A DNA stretch of 64,000 nt from an uncultured Paracoccaceae bacterium (GTDB taxonomy: Bacteria; Pseudomonadota; Alphaproteobacteria; Rhodobacterales; Rhodobacteraceae): NCBI GenBank assembly GCA_947500005.1, contig CANMQJ010000023.1, positions 1-64,000 of the forward strand. The letters run 5' to 3'. This document shows positions 9,377 to 19,529 of the stretch, piece by piece. Position numbers and translations under genes: made by a program. Position 1 is the stretch's first letter, and every line of letters starts with the position of its first letter. The notes beneath the pieces are model-generated. The model searched no databases, was not told the DNA's origin, and saw only the letters and a list, made by a program, of their open reading frames with translations.

Positions 9377-10138
9377 TCAATAATCGCCCTCGGTCTCGAT
9401 ATGGATGGTCGAGCCGCAATGCTTGCAATGCACCGCATCGGGGTCATGCAGGCTCAGCCCGCAGGTCTCGCAGGTCTGGCGCACCTTGGTCGGGCGGAAC
9501 AGCACCTGCGCCAGCCGCAGGAACAGCGTCACGCCGACGATCATCACCAGTACCGACAGCATCCGTCCCGCCGTGCCCGTAAGGGTGATGTCGCCGAAGC
9601 CGGTGGTGGTCAGCGTCGTGACCGTGAAATAAAGCGCATCGGCGTAGTTCGAGATCTCGGGATTCACCTCGTGCTGAAGCGCGTAGATCGCCCCGGTCAT
9701 CACGAAAAGAAAGACCAGCAGGTTGATCGTGGCGAGGATCGCCTCCTCGTTCTGGCGGAAATAGGAGAAATCCTGCCGCAACCGCCGCAGCAACTGGTAG
9801 GTATGCAACAGACGCAGCGTCCTGAGCACCCGCAGGAAGCCGAACCCCTCTCCCGCGATGGGCAGCAGGAACGAGATGACCGCCACCAGGTCGGCCCAGG
9901 ACGAGAAGCGGCTGAGAAAGCGCATCTTGCTGCCGTCGATCAGCATCCGGGCCAGGAAATCGGCCAGGATGATGACGCCCAGCACCATGTCAGCGATCTC
10001 GACGCCGCGGGTATGCGGAAAGAAGGAGGTGACGATGACGAAAAGGATCGTGGCCAGATCGAAAATCACCAGGGCATAGCGAAACCGGTGCGCCCGGGAC
10101 GAATGCCCCTCATACAAAAGCTTGATGGCCTTTAGCAC
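9377..10138 (-). CDS. voltage-gated potassium channel-type ion transporter with C-terminal zinc ribbon
   Basis: RFLRVLRTLRLLHTYQ voltage-sensor-like helix, TLTTTGFGDI selectivity filter, C-terminal CETCGLSLHDPDAVHCKHCG; start codon uncertain (GTG 10138 assumed). Confidence 0.85.
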   Translation of the reverse strand: MLKAIKLLYEGHSSRAHRFRYALVIFDLATILFVIVTSFFPHTRGVEIADMVLGVIILADFLARMLIDGSKMRFLSRFSSWADLVAVISFLLPIAGEGFGFLRVLRTLRLLHTYQLLRRLRQDFSYFRQNEEAILATINLLVFLFVMTGAIYALQHEVNPEISNYADALYFTVTTLTTTGFGDITLTGTAGRMLSVLVMIVGVTLFLRLAQVLFRPTKVRQTCETCGLSLHDPDAVHCKHCGSTIHIETEGDY

Positions 10139-10278
10139 GCGCGCCCGTTCCCTCTCGTCTGGCCCTGATCCAGATATGTCAAACGCCGCGCAGCTTGAAC
10201 AGGGCCTTGCTCCGCGCCGAAGGCACCGGCCCAGCGCAGGGTCCAGAGAGATCCCCTCCCCCACCGGACACGACGCCC

Positions 10279-10968
10279 TCAGCCCAGGCGGCGCAGCAGG
10301 TTGTCGAGGGTTTCGCGCTGACCATCCGGCGTCCCGGCCACGCGGCTGCGCCAAAGCGTCGCCTGGCTGCGCAGGATCAGCCCGTCCGAGAGGATCTTGA
10401 GATGGTTGGCACGCAGCGTCTCACCGGTCGAGGTGATGTCGGCAATGGCCTCGGCGGTCTCGTTCGTCACGGTCCCCTCGGTCGCGCCCTGGCTGTCGAC
10501 CAGCGTGTAATCGGCCACCCCCGCCTGGGTCAGGAACTCGCGCACCAGGCGGTGGTACTTGGTGGCGATCCGCAACCGGTGACCGTGGCGCGCCCGGAAC
10601 GCCGCCGCCGCCGCGTCGAGATCGTCGAGCGTGTCGACATCGACCCAGGCGCGCGGCACCGCGATGATCAGGTCGGCCTGGCCAAAGCCCAGGGGGGCGA
10701 TCTCTTCCACCTGCTGCTCCCAGCGCGGCAGTTTCTCGTGCACCAGGTCGGTCCCGGTCACGCCAAGATGCAGTCGACCGGCGGCCAGTTCGCGCGGAAT
10801 CTCCCCGGCCGACAGCAGCACCAGGGTCACGCCCTCGATCCCGTCCACGCGCCCCGCATATTCACGGTCGGATCCGGCGCGGCTGAGCGTGATGCCGCGT
10901 TTCTCGAACCATGCAAAGGTCTTTTCCATCAGCCGGCCCTTGGACGGCACGCCAAGCTTCAGGCTCAT
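10279..10968 (-). CDS. hisG: ATP phosphoribosyltransferase, short form
   Basis: MSLKLGVPSKGRLMEKTFAWFEKRG..., LGVTGTDLVHEK, adjacent to hisZ. Confidence 0.93.
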   Translation of the reverse strand: MSLKLGVPSKGRLMEKTFAWFEKRGITLSRAGSDREYAGRVDGIEGVTLVLLSAGEIPRELAAGRLHLGVTGTDLVHEKLPRWEQQVEEIAPLGFGQADLIIAVPRAWVDVDTLDDLDAAAAAFRARHGHRLRIATKYHRLVREFLTQAGVADYTLVDSQGATEGTVTNETAEAIADITSTGETLRANHLKILSDGLILRSQATLWRSRVAGTPDGQRETLDNLLRRLG

Positions 10969-12053
10969 CGCGCGCCCTCCCCCAGTTCCAGCATCAGCCC
11001 CGGGCGCAGCACGCCGCCCACCGCCGGGATCTCGGCCCCGTTGCCCAGTTGCCGGGTCAGCGCGTCATAGCGCCCGCCCGTGGCGACCGGCGGCAGGTCG
11101 GGGCGGCGCTCGGCAGAGAAGCCAAAAACGAAACCGTCGTAATACTCCATCGAGGTCCGGCCATAGGAGGCCTCGAATTCCAGCCGGTCCACGTCGATCC
11201 CCCGGCCTTGCAACGCGCCAATCCGCGCCTCCAGCCGATCGAGCGCCGGGGTGATCTGCGGGAGGTCCACCGCGACGTCGCGCAGCCGTTCCAGCGCAAA
11301 GGGCATGGTCTCGCGCACTGCGAGCAACGTCTCCAGCGCGCGCAATTCGGCCTCGGCGATGGGCGGTTCGGCGGCATCGGCGCGCAGCGCGGCGATACGC
11401 TCCACGATCTCGGTCCCACTCCGCTTGCCGATCATCGGCCCGGCCTCGACCATCGGATCGGCAGCGGCCAAGAGCGCCGCCCGGCTGGCCGGCACGGGTG
11501 CGCGCCCGGCAAACCGGTCCAGAAGCGCGCGGAACCGCCGCGGCCGCCAGATATGGCGCATCAGCGCGGCCTTGCGCCGCTCGGTCGTGCGCAGCCCCTC
11601 GACCGCAGCCATCAGGATGCCGATATCGCCCGTGGCCGCCCGCAGGTCGAGCCCGTCCAGAGCCTGCGCGATCAGTGCGAAGACCTCGGCATCCGCCTCG
11701 GCGGGCGCCTCGCGGTCGAACACCTCGTATCCCACCTGGATATACTCGTTGGCACGGTCGGGATCATGCTCCTGCCGGCGAAAGACCTCGCCCGCATAGG
11801 TGTAACGCGCCGGTTCGGCCCCGTGAGCCATGTGCATCTGCACAACCGGCACGGTGAAATCCGGGCGCAGCATCTGCTCGCCCCTGAGAGCGTCCGAGGT
11901 GACATAGGCCCGCCCCCGGATGTCCTCTCCATAAAGGTCCAGAAGCGTCTCGGCCGGTTGCAGGATGGGCGTCTCGACCGGCTGCGCGCCAGCCACCTCG
12001 AAGCCCGCGCGCAGGCGCGCCGCCTGCTCCAGCGTCTCGGCGCGGCTTGGCAT
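10965..12053 (-). CDS. hisZ: ATP phosphoribosyltransferase regulatory subunit
   Basis: HisRS-like core (MLRPDFTVPVVQMHMAHGAEPARYTYAGEVFR, ATGGRYD) without the full synthetase; between hisG and hisS. Confidence 0.9.
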   Translation of the reverse strand: MPSRAETLEQAARLRAGFEVAGAQPVETPILQPAETLLDLYGEDIRGRAYVTSDALRGEQMLRPDFTVPVVQMHMAHGAEPARYTYAGEVFRRQEHDPDRANEYIQVGYEVFDREAPAEADAEVFALIAQALDGLDLRAATGDIGILMAAVEGLRTTERRKAALMRHIWRPRRFRALLDRFAGRAPVPASRAALLAAADPMVEAGPMIGKRSGTEIVERIAALRADAAEPPIAEAELRALETLLAVRETMPFALERLRDVAVDLPQITPALDRLEARIGALQGRGIDVDRLEFEASYGRTSMEYYDGFVFGFSAERRPDLPPVATGGRYDALTRQLGNGAEIPAVGGVLRPGLMLELGEGAR

Positions 12054-13546
12054 CACGCCTGCCCGCCCTGCTCCGCGAGAAGCGCGCGCACGCGCTCCAC
12101 CAGCGCGTCGCGTGGCACCTCGAACTGGCTGGGGCGTTCCTTCCACTCCTCCAGCGTCGCGTTCTCGGCGATCTGTGCGCCAAGGATCAGGTCCTTGACC
12201 TGCACGATGCCCTTTTCCTTCTCTTCGGCCCCCTCGATGATCGCCAGGGGCGCGTTGCGGCGGTCGGCATATTTCAACTGGTTGCCAAAATTCTTCGGAT
12301 TGCCCAAATAGACCTCGGCCCGGATGCCTGCATTGCGCAGCTCGGCCACCATCGCCTGGTAATCGGCCATGCGGTCACGATCCATCACCGTCACCACCAC
12401 CGGCCCACGCTCGGCCGTGCCGACCCGACCCTTCTCGCGCAGCGCGGCCAGCAGTCGGTCCACCCCGATCGACACGCCGGTCGCCGGAACTTCCTGCCCG
12501 GTGAAGCGCTTGACCAGGTCGTCATAGCGCCCGCCGCCGGCCACCGAGCCGAACTGCCGCTTGCGGCCCTTGTCGTCGAGGATCTCGAAGGTCAGCTCCG
12601 CCTCGTAAACCGGCCCGGTGTAGTAACCGAGGCCCCGCACCACCGATGGATCGATCACGATCCGGTCGGCGCCGTACCCCCCGGCATCAAGCAGCGCAGC
12701 GATCTGTTGCAGTTCGCTCACCCCTTCTGCGCCCGTGGCGCTGTCGCCCACCGCCGCGCGCAGGTTCGCAAGCGTTCCAGCGGCATCCGCGGCGCGGGAG
12801 GTCAGAAAGGCGATCACCGGTTCGGCCTGCGCTTCGCTCAGCCCCACGCCATCGATATAGGCGCCCGAGGCATCGAGCCGCCCCTTGCCCAGCAATTCGC
12901 GAACGCCTGCCTCACCCACCTTGTCGAACTTGTCGATGGTGCGCAGCACGGCCTCGCGCGTCTCGCCCTCTTCCAGGCCCATGACCTCCAGCACGCCGTT
13001 CAGAACCTTGCGGTTGTTCACCCGAACGATGTAATCGCCGCGCGGGATGCCCACCGCCTCCAGCGTGTCCGCAAGCATCGCGCAGATCTCGGCATCCGCC
13101 GCCATCGAGGCCGAGCCCACCGTATCCGCATCGCATTGATAGAACTGGCGATAGCGCCCCGGCCCCGGCTTCTCGTTGCGCCAGACCGGCCCCATCGCGT
13201 AGCGGCGGTAAGGCGTCGGCAGATCGTTGCGGTGCTGGGCATAGACCCGCGCCAGCGGCGCCGTCAGGTCATAGCGCAGCGCCATCCACTCGCCCTTCTC
13301 GCCCTCGTCCTCCTCCTGCCAGGCAAAGACGCCGGCATTGGGGCGGTCCACGTCGGGCAGGAACTTGCCCAGCGCCTCGACCGTCTCGACCGCCGAGCTT
13401 TCCAGCGCGTCGAAGCCATAGCGATGATAGACCCCGGCGATCGTCTGCAGCATCTCGGCGCGCTGCGTGACGTCCTGTCCGAAATAGTCGCGGAACCCTT
13501 TCGGCGTGATGGCCTTGGGGCGGGGCTGTTTCTTGGGCTTTGCCAT
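12053..13546 (-). CDS. hisS: histidyl-tRNA synthetase
   Basis: [53 protein letters not shown]; stop and hisZ start overlap (TGATG). Confidence 0.95.
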   Translation of the reverse strand: MAKPKKQPRPKAITPKGFRDYFGQDVTQRAEMLQTIAGVYHRYGFDALESSAVETVEALGKFLPDVDRPNAGVFAWQEEDEGEKGEWMALRYDLTAPLARVYAQHRNDLPTPYRRYAMGPVWRNEKPGPGRYRQFYQCDADTVGSASMAADAEICAMLADTLEAVGIPRGDYIVRVNNRKVLNGVLEVMGLEEGETREAVLRTIDKFDKVGEAGVRELLGKGRLDASGAYIDGVGLSEAQAEPVIAFLTSRAADAAGTLANLRAAVGDSATGAEGVSELQQIAALLDAGGYGADRIVIDPSVVRGLGYYTGPVYEAELTFEILDDKGRKRQFGSVAGGGRYDDLVKRFTGQEVPATGVSIGVDRLLAALREKGRVGTAERGPVVVTVMDRDRMADYQAMVAELRNAGIRAEVYLGNPKNFGNQLKYADRRNAPLAIIEGAEEKEKGIVQVKDLILGAQIAENATLEEWKERPSQFEVPRDALVERVRALLAEQGGQA

Positions 13547-13703
13547 GAAAGGTCCTTGCGGGCTTGCACTGTCGGGCGCGGTCTAGCCCAAGCCCCGCCC
13601 CGGGGCAAGGCGGGGCCGGGTCACGCCGGAAACGCGCTTTGCGGCGCATACCCCCGGCGGAGCCAACCTGTTCCGGAGAACTTCCGCCGCAAAGCGCCCC
13701 GAC

Positions 13704-14042
13704 CTAGCGGGCTTTCAGCGCGTCGTAGCATTCCAGCGCCTTGCCCGCATACATCATGGACGGCCCGCCGCCCATCTGGATGGTCATGCCGAGAACCTCC
13801 GAGACCTCTTCGCGGGTGGCACCCACGCGGATCAACGCCTCGATGTGGAACATGATGCAGGCCTCGCATTTCGTGGCCACGGCGATTCCAAGCGCCACGA
13901 ATTCCTTTGTCTTGAACTCCACCACCCCGTCGGCCTTGACGGTCTTGCCCAGCGCGGCAAAGGCCTTGGCGGTCTCGGGGATGGCGGCGTTGATACCGCG
14001 CACCTGGTTTTTCGTGGCCTCGAATTTCTCGGTCCAGCTCAT
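13704..14042 (-). CDS. carboxymuconolactone decarboxylase / AhpD-like family protein
   Basis: KTKEFVALGIAVATKCEACIMFHIEALIRVGATREEVSEVLGM with CxxC active-site pattern. Confidence 0.88.
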   Translation of the reverse strand: MSWTEKFEATKNQVRGINAAIPETAKAFAALGKTVKADGVVEFKTKEFVALGIAVATKCEACIMFHIEALIRVGATREEVSEVLGMTIQMGGGPSMMYAGKALECYDALKAR

Positions 14043-14115
14043 CGGGATGTCCCTCTCTCACATGGGTTTTCCCGACCGCGTATAGCGGCCCCGCGCGCCG
14101 CCACCTTGACCTCGA

Positions 14116-14766
14116 TCAGATGGCGGGCCGCTCGGCGACAAGTGCGAGATTGTTGGCCGGCATCTCGACCACCAGCACCATCTCCAGCCCTGCGCCCTGC
14201 ATCAGGTCCATCACGTCGAAATCGTCCTTGTAGCCGATCTCGGGGTCCTGCGCCCGCAGCGTCGCATCGAACCGTGCGTCGCCCTCGCTGGTCAGCTCTC
14301 CCGCCCGCAGGAAAGGGCCATAGATCACGAAGCGCCCGGCTGGCGCCAGCGCTCGCGCCGCCTCGGCGATCAGCGTCTCGGTTTCGGGCGCCGAGATCAG
14401 GTGCAGCAGGTTCACCAGCACGACAAGATCCTGCCCGGCATGATCGGCGGCCCAGCCGGGCCGCACCGCGTCGAGCGCGATGGCCGGGGCCACGTTCTCC
14501 AGCCCGTCGGTCCAGGCGTCGATGCTGGCGCGGCGCTCTGCATCAGGTTCCGTCGGCTGCCAGAACAGGCCCGGAAAGCGTGCGGCCCAGTCGGCAACAT
14601 GCTGCCCCGTGCCGCTGGCCAGTTCCAGGGCGCGCCCCCTCGCGGGCGCAACCTCGGCCAGCAGATCGCCCAGAGCCTGGGCGTTGCGGCTGGCGGCAGG
14701 GGCGGTCAGGCGCGCGCCTTCGCCGCGTTCCACCACGCTGGCCTGCGGCGGAAATGCGCGACTCAT
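14116..14766 (-). CDS. DUF938-type SAM-dependent methyltransferase
   Basis: ELASGTGQHVADWAARFPGLFWQPTEPD; IYGPFLRAGELTSEGDARFDATLRAQDPEIGYKDDFDV. Confidence 0.85.
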   Translation of the reverse strand: MSRAFPPQASVVERGEGARLTAPAASRNAQALGDLLAEVAPARGRALELASGTGQHVADWAARFPGLFWQPTEPDAERRASIDAWTDGLENVAPAIALDAVRPGWAADHAGQDLVVLVNLLHLISAPETETLIAEAARALAPAGRFVIYGPFLRAGELTSEGDARFDATLRAQDPEIGYKDDFDVMDLMQGAGLEMVLVVEMPANNLALVAERPAI

Positions 14767-15713
14767 GTCACCTCCTCCAGCCGGTCCGTTGCAGGCGGCG
14801 GTGTGCGGCCCAGCGCCGAGATCCGCGCGCGCAACTCGTCGGTCATTTCGAACCCCAGCGCCGCAAGCGAGGGGGCCAACTGCTCCGCCGAGCGGGCCGA
14901 GACGATGGGCGTCGGCCGCCAGGGTGCCGTCGCGACCCAGGCCACCGCCAGTGTCGCCGCGTCGGTCCCAATCTCGGCCGCCAACTCCGCAAGACCGCGC
15001 GCAGCCTCGCGCATCCACGGTTCTCCATAGCGGCTGGCATAGCGGTCGTCCTCGGACAGACGCCCCACGCCCCCCGAGGCGTATTTCCCGGTCAGCAACC
15101 CGCCCCCAAGGGGGGAATAGGGTGCGACCGCGATGCCCTGATCCGCGCACATCGGCAGGATCTCGACCTCGGCCTGCCGCTTCACCAAGTTGTACATCGG
15201 TTGCAGGATGTTCACCTGCAGGCCGCGCGCCACGGCTTCGGCCTGCGTCTTCATCACCTGCCATGCGGCGAAATTCGACAGGCCGACATACCGGATCTGC
15301 CCCGCCGCGCGCGCCTCGGCGAAGAAATCCATCGTCCGGCCGGGATCCGTTTCGGGATCGAAGCGATGAAGGTAAAGCACATCCACCATCTCGAGCCCCA
15401 ACCGCCGCCGGGAGGTGTCGAACTGCTCGCGCAGGTTGGCCGGGCCTGCACCGCCGGTATAGCCGACCTTGGTGGCGATCAGCAGCCGATCGCGCTCGGC
15501 GGCGACCATCCGGCCCAGCATCTCCTCCGAGGCGCCGTCGGTATAGACGAAGGCGGTATCGAAATGGGTGATCCCGGCGGCGCGCGCGGCCTCGTACATG
15601 GCCTGGCTGGCCGCCTCATCCGCGCGGCCGCCGAACTGCATCGCCCCAAAGGCGAACCGGCTGGCGGGCGTGCCATCGGCCAATGTCAGGAGAGGTGTCA
15701 GATCGCCGTTCAT
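14763..15713 (-). CDS. aldo/keto reductase
   Basis: FAFGAMQFGG, HFDTAFVYTDGASEEMLG, YVGLSNFAAWQV, YSPLGGGLLTGKY. Confidence 0.92.
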   Translation of the reverse strand: MNGDLTPLLTLADGTPASRFAFGAMQFGGRADEAASQAMYEAARAAGITHFDTAFVYTDGASEEMLGRMVAAERDRLLIATKVGYTGGAGPANLREQFDTSRRRLGLEMVDVLYLHRFDPETDPGRTMDFFAEARAAGQIRYVGLSNFAAWQVMKTQAEAVARGLQVNILQPMYNLVKRQAEVEILPMCADQGIAVAPYSPLGGGLLTGKYASGGVGRLSEDDRYASRYGEPWMREAARGLAELAAEIGTDAATLAVAWVATAPWRPTPIVSARSAEQLAPSLAALGFEMTDELRARISALGRTPPPATDRLEEVT

Positions 15714-15930
15714 GCCGCGCAGCATGACACGCGGGACACAGGGCGGAAAGCCTGAAAGAGATCGCGGCCTTGGTGTCGGGCAGCAAAGCGGGTTGCCGCG
15801 GCAACACCCATCCGGTTCCTGGGCGCAAGGACTGAAAATTCTGGCTGACGGCGTGACATGTCCGCGCATCGGTACATATGATTGGGGTGGGTTCCGACTC
15901 GATGTGCTGCCCGTCACGAAGGAGTAATCA

Positions 15931-16788
15931 ATGCGCCCGCTCAAGTTCCTTGCCGCCCTGACCGCGACCTGTCTGATCACCCACGCCGCCGGTGCGCAGG
16001 ACCAGGAGACGCCGGCGCAGGAGGCCGCGAAAAAGGTGGACGGGCTGACATACGGGTCGCTCAGCACACGGTCGAGCAATCGCAAGCTCATCTTCAGCTT
16101 CCTTCTCGGTGGCGAAAGCCGTCCCGGCTATTTCGGGTCGAACGAGAATATCGGTATCGTGAAAGCCTCGCCCAACCTGCTGGCCCTTTCCTTCGGCAAG
16201 CTGCGCCTGGGCGAGGAGGGAGACGCCTTTGATGACGACCCAAACGATTTCCCGCTGGGCGCCGTCGTCAGCACCTCGTTTCGCTTCATCTCGGACCGCG
16301 AGGCGAGCGACTATCCCGAACTCGCCGGGCTGGAGGACCTCGACAGCGCGCTCGAGGTCGGGGGCAAGTTCGGTTACGTCTGGCCACGGGTCGAAGCCTT
16401 TGCCGATATCCGCTATGGCGTGACGGGGCACAAAAGCTGGGTGGGCGAGCTGAGCTCCTATTACGTCGCGCGGCCCGCAGACAAGCTGGTTCTGCGCGTG
16501 GGGCCGCGGTTGCTGTTCGGGACCGAGCGCTATGCCGACACCTATTTCGGCGTCAGCCCGGCCGAGGCCACGACCAGCGCCTTTCCCGCCTATTCCGCGG
16601 GCGGCGGGCTTGTCAGTGCGGGAGTCGAGGTGATCGGCACCTACCAGTTGGGCCGGCAATGGTGGCTGGAAGGGCGCGCGCGCTGGGACAAGCTGCAGGG
16701 CGACGCGGCCAACAGCCCGATCGTGTCGGATGACGAGATGCTGACCGTATCGCTGGGCATCCGGCGGGCCTTCGTCCTCGATTTCTGA
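15931..16788 (+). CDS. MipA/OmpV family outer membrane protein
   Basis: Signal peptide MRPLKFLAALTATCLITHAAGAQ, beta-rich, RPGYFGSNENIGIVKASP, ends in aromatic F. Confidence 0.75.
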   Translation: MRPLKFLAALTATCLITHAAGAQDQETPAQEAAKKVDGLTYGSLSTRSSNRKLIFSFLLGGESRPGYFGSNENIGIVKASPNLLALSFGKLRLGEEGDAFDDDPNDFPLGAVVSTSFRFISDREASDYPELAGLEDLDSALEVGGKFGYVWPRVEAFADIRYGVTGHKSWVGELSSYYVARPADKLVLRVGPRLLFGTERYADTYFGVSPAEATTSAFPAYSAGGGLVSAGVEVIGTYQLGRQWWLEGRARWDKLQGDAANSPIVSDDEMLTVSLGIRRAFVLDF

Positions 16789-16921
16789 GGGGACAAACCG
16801 CACGATTGCAGCCAGGCCACAGGGCGGCGGGACGAAAAGCCTTGCCCGAACGTGTTCTTGCCCAGCCGTGGGGGGCCTGTGCATTGTGGCGTGACTTGAT
16901 CCACGAAACAGGACTTTCCCC

Positions 16922-17395
16922 ATGTCAGGCCCTGGCCTTCATCCCATGGCGACGGCGCACCTGCCGGGTTTCCTTCCCGGCCCCGATGGCAGCGATCCGC
17001 TCTTCGTCACCGTCGCGGCCTTCACCATAGGCCTCATCGTGCTGATCGGCGCGCTCTATTTCACGCTGCATGCCCTGCCAGAGAGGATGGCCCATCACGG
17101 CAACAGCACGCAGATGCAAGTGATCGGCATTCTCGCGCTGCTGGCGCTCTTCACTCATAATCACGTCTTCTGGATCGCGGCGCTTCTGGTAGCGGCCTTC
17201 CGGATGCCCGACTTCCTGACGCCGTTGCAATCCATCTCCGATTCGCTGATGGCGATCTACAGCCGGATGCCAGCCGCCCAGGCACGCAGCGAGGCCGCGC
17301 CCCCGCCGCGCCCTGCCAGTCCGCCGGACCTGCGCCCGGTCGAGGACACCCCAAAGGGGAGTGACACGCCCGAGGGAGGGCCGCGCGATGTTTGA
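16922..17395 (+). CDS. small membrane protein of unknown function
   Basis: Two or three TM helices, Pro-rich C-terminus; stop overlaps the start of the HlyD-like gene. Confidence 0.6.
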   Translation: MSGPGLHPMATAHLPGFLPGPDGSDPLFVTVAAFTIGLIVLIGALYFTLHALPERMAHHGNSTQMQVIGILALLALFTHNHVFWIAALLVAAFRMPDFLTPLQSISDSLMAIYSRMPAAQARSEAAPPPRPASPPDLRPVEDTPKGSDTPEGGPRDV

Positions 17396-18626
17396 GCTGA
17401 TCCTCTGCTCGATGGTCACGATCCTGCCGGATTTCCTCTATCGCCGTTTCGCGCAGGGCAAGCGCTGGGGGCGTGAGATCACGCTCTTCACCATGTGGTA
17501 CGAGCTTCGCTACGGCATCACGCTCTGCCTGCTGCTGACCATCTCGCTGATCACGCTGGTCTTTTTCTACCACCCCTCGGCCAAGGCGGTGACCTCCTAT
17601 TTCCGCACCGTCACCATCCTGCCCGAGACGCCGGGCCGCGTGGCCGAGGTGGCGGTCCGCAACAACCAGCTGGTCGCGGCAGGTGACCTGATCTTCCGTC
17701 TCGACGATACCAGCCAGCGCGCAGCGGTCGAAACGGCACGCCGGCGCGTGGCCGAGGTCGAGGCCTCGCTCTCCGTCGCAGGTTCGGACCTTGCCGCGGC
17801 CGAGGCCGGAATCGCACAGGCCGAGGCGTCTCTCAAACAGGCGCAGGAAGATCTTGCCCGCAATCTCGAACTGCGCGACCGGGGCTCCAGCGCCGTTCGC
17901 GAGACCGAGATCGAGCGGCTGGAAAACCTCGTGGCAAGCCGAGAGGGTCAGCGCTCCGCCGCCATCGCCCAGCGCGACGCGGTGCGCGAGAACATCGAGG
18001 TGCTGATCCCCGCGCAAAAGGCCAGTGCCGAGGCGCAGCTGGCCCAGGCCGAGGCCGAGCTGGGCAAGACCGAGGTGCGCGCGGGCACCGATGGACGGGT
18101 GGAACAGTTCGGGCTCCAGGTGGGCGATTACATCAACCCGATCCTGCGGCCCGCGGGCATCCTCGTGCCCAGCTCCTTCACCGAGGGCAACCGCTATGTC
18201 GCGGGCTTCGACCAGATCGGCGCGGGGGTGATCCATGTCGGCATGTATGCCGAGATGAGCTGCCTCGCCCGACCCTTTACCGTCATCCCGATGGTGGTCA
18301 CGGGCATCCAGGACGTGATCCCGACCGGCCAGGTGCGTCCCTCCGACCGGCTGGTGGATCCGGGCGAACTGATGCGCCCGGGCACACTCACGGTCTATCT
18401 CGAACCCGTCTATCCCGGACAGGCCGACGGTATCCCTGCCGGCGCCACGTGCCTCGCCAACGCCTATACCAACAACCATGCCCTGCTCGAGAAGGGCGAG
18501 GAGCTGAGCACCGGTCGCCGCGTCTTCCTGCATGTGGTGGATACGGTCGGGTTGGTCCACGCGATCCTGCTGCGCATCCAGACCTTGCTGATGCCGGTGC
18601 AGACGCTGGTGTTGCGCGGACATTGA
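17388..18626 (+). CDS. HlyD family secretion / efflux periplasmic adaptor
   Basis: N-terminal TM, RVAEVAVRNNQLVAAGDLIFRLDDTSQ lipoyl half-motif, long coiled coil, TEVRAGTDGRVEQFGLQVGDYI. Confidence 0.85.
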   Translation: MFELILCSMVTILPDFLYRRFAQGKRWGREITLFTMWYELRYGITLCLLLTISLITLVFFYHPSAKAVTSYFRTVTILPETPGRVAEVAVRNNQLVAAGDLIFRLDDTSQRAAVETARRRVAEVEASLSVAGSDLAAAEAGIAQAEASLKQAQEDLARNLELRDRGSSAVRETEIERLENLVASREGQRSAAIAQRDAVRENIEVLIPAQKASAEAQLAQAEAELGKTEVRAGTDGRVEQFGLQVGDYINPILRPAGILVPSSFTEGNRYVAGFDQIGAGVIHVGMYAEMSCLARPFTVIPMVVTGIQDVIPTGQVRPSDRLVDPGELMRPGTLTVYLEPVYPGQADGIPAGATCLANAYTNNHALLEKGEELSTGRRVFLHVVDTVGLVHAILLRIQTLLMPVQTLVLRGH

Positions 18627-18651
18627 ATGCCGCGAGCTGCCGGAACGAATG

Positions 18652-18675
18652 GAAAGGGGCCGTTTCCGGCCCCAT
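18652..18675 (+). terminator. hairpin between convergent genes
   Basis: GGGGCCGTTTCCGGCCCC downstream of the HlyD-like gene. Confidence 0.5.
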
Positions 18676-18684
18676 TCGCGTTTC

Positions 18685-19083
18685 TCACTCCGCGGCGATC
18701 GCGCTCTGGTCGGTGACCACCAGGCTGCACGCCCGGCAGGCCCGTTCGCCGGTCTGATCGAACCAGCGGCAGCTGGCCCGGATCGGACAGGGCGGAAGCG
18801 ACGCGGCCAGCGGCACGCGCGCCTGTTCCAGATGCTCCAGAACATGGTCGATCACGCCGCAGCGCGTTCCCGTCCACTGAGCGCAACCCGACGTGGCGCA
18901 GGGAGAGGAAAAGCGCATCCTGGCCTCGGGCTTGCCCAGTTCGGACGCCGCCGCGACGAACTCCGCGTCGATGGTGAGGGAACTGCGCAGGTGGCGGACA
19001 TGCCCATCCTCGCCCTTCACGCCCAGTAGCTGGTTGCCCGGCGTGCAGGTCGCGCTCGGACAGGTTCGGTCAGGTGAGGACAT
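18685..19083 (-). CDS. Cys-rich conserved hypothetical protein
   Basis: 132 aa with spaced cysteines: CPSATC, SSPCATSGCAQWTGTRCGVIDHV, LPPCPIRASCRWFDQTGERACRACSLVVTD. Confidence 0.65.
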   Translation of the reverse strand: MSSPDRTCPSATCTPGNQLLGVKGEDGHVRHLRSSLTIDAEFVAAASELGKPEARMRFSSPCATSGCAQWTGTRCGVIDHVLEHLEQARVPLAASLPPCPIRASCRWFDQTGERACRACSLVVTDQSAIAAE

Positions 19084-19086
19084 GGC

Positions 19087-19320
19087 TCAGCCGAAGCGGG
19101 CCAGCATACCGCCCCACTCCTTCTCGCGCTCCAGCAACGGGTCGAGATCGGGATGCAGGATGATTCCGTACCAGTCGCGCGGGAACTTGGTGACCCAGGG
19201 TTTCTCGAACCCGGTACGGGCGACATGGCCCAGGACAAGCCTCTGGATATCGCTCTGGAGCTCCAGCTCCGAGTCCCTGTCCATTTTCAGATCACCGGTA
19301 TCAACGATATAACGTGCCAT
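19087..19320 (-). CDS. small acidic conserved hypothetical protein
   Basis: 77 aa MARYIVDTGDLKMDRDSELELQSDIQRLVLGHVART...; AAGGAG ribosome-binding site; 3-nt gap to the downstream Cys-rich gene. Confidence 0.6.
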   Translation of the reverse strand: MARYIVDTGDLKMDRDSELELQSDIQRLVLGHVARTGFEKPWVTKFPRDWYGIILHPDLDPLLEREKEWGGMLARFG

Positions 19321-19479
19321 GACTAACTCCTTTTCGAAAAAATGCGCCCAGGAAAAATCAAGGTTGGGCAAGGCAAGCATACACCCATCGGGAGCCGCAC
19401 CCTATACGGGAAATCATTACCATTCTGCCGATCCAGGGTAGCGATCTCCGGCAACGCATCTCGCACGACAACGAAAAAA

Positions 19480-19503
19480 GGCCCGCCGAGCCGGCGGGCC
19501 TTT
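19480..19503 (-). terminator. bidirectional terminator hairpin
   Basis: AAAAAAGGCCCGCCG-AGC-CGGCGGGCCTTT. Confidence 0.8.
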
Positions 19504-19529
19504 CCTGTCTCTCCCGAGCGGTCCCGAGC

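Noticed and set aside
10965-13546. hisZ as a duplicated or degraded hisS
   Set aside because: HisZ is a known regulatory paralogue of HisRS paired with short-form HisG, which is present next to it; the arrangement is normal in alphaproteobacteria.
13600-13630. GC-rich hairpin CCCCGCCCCGGGGC..GGCGGGGCC as a riboswitch
   Set aside because: Located upstream of hisS start without a conserved aptamer pattern; simple GC-rich hairpin is sufficient explanation.
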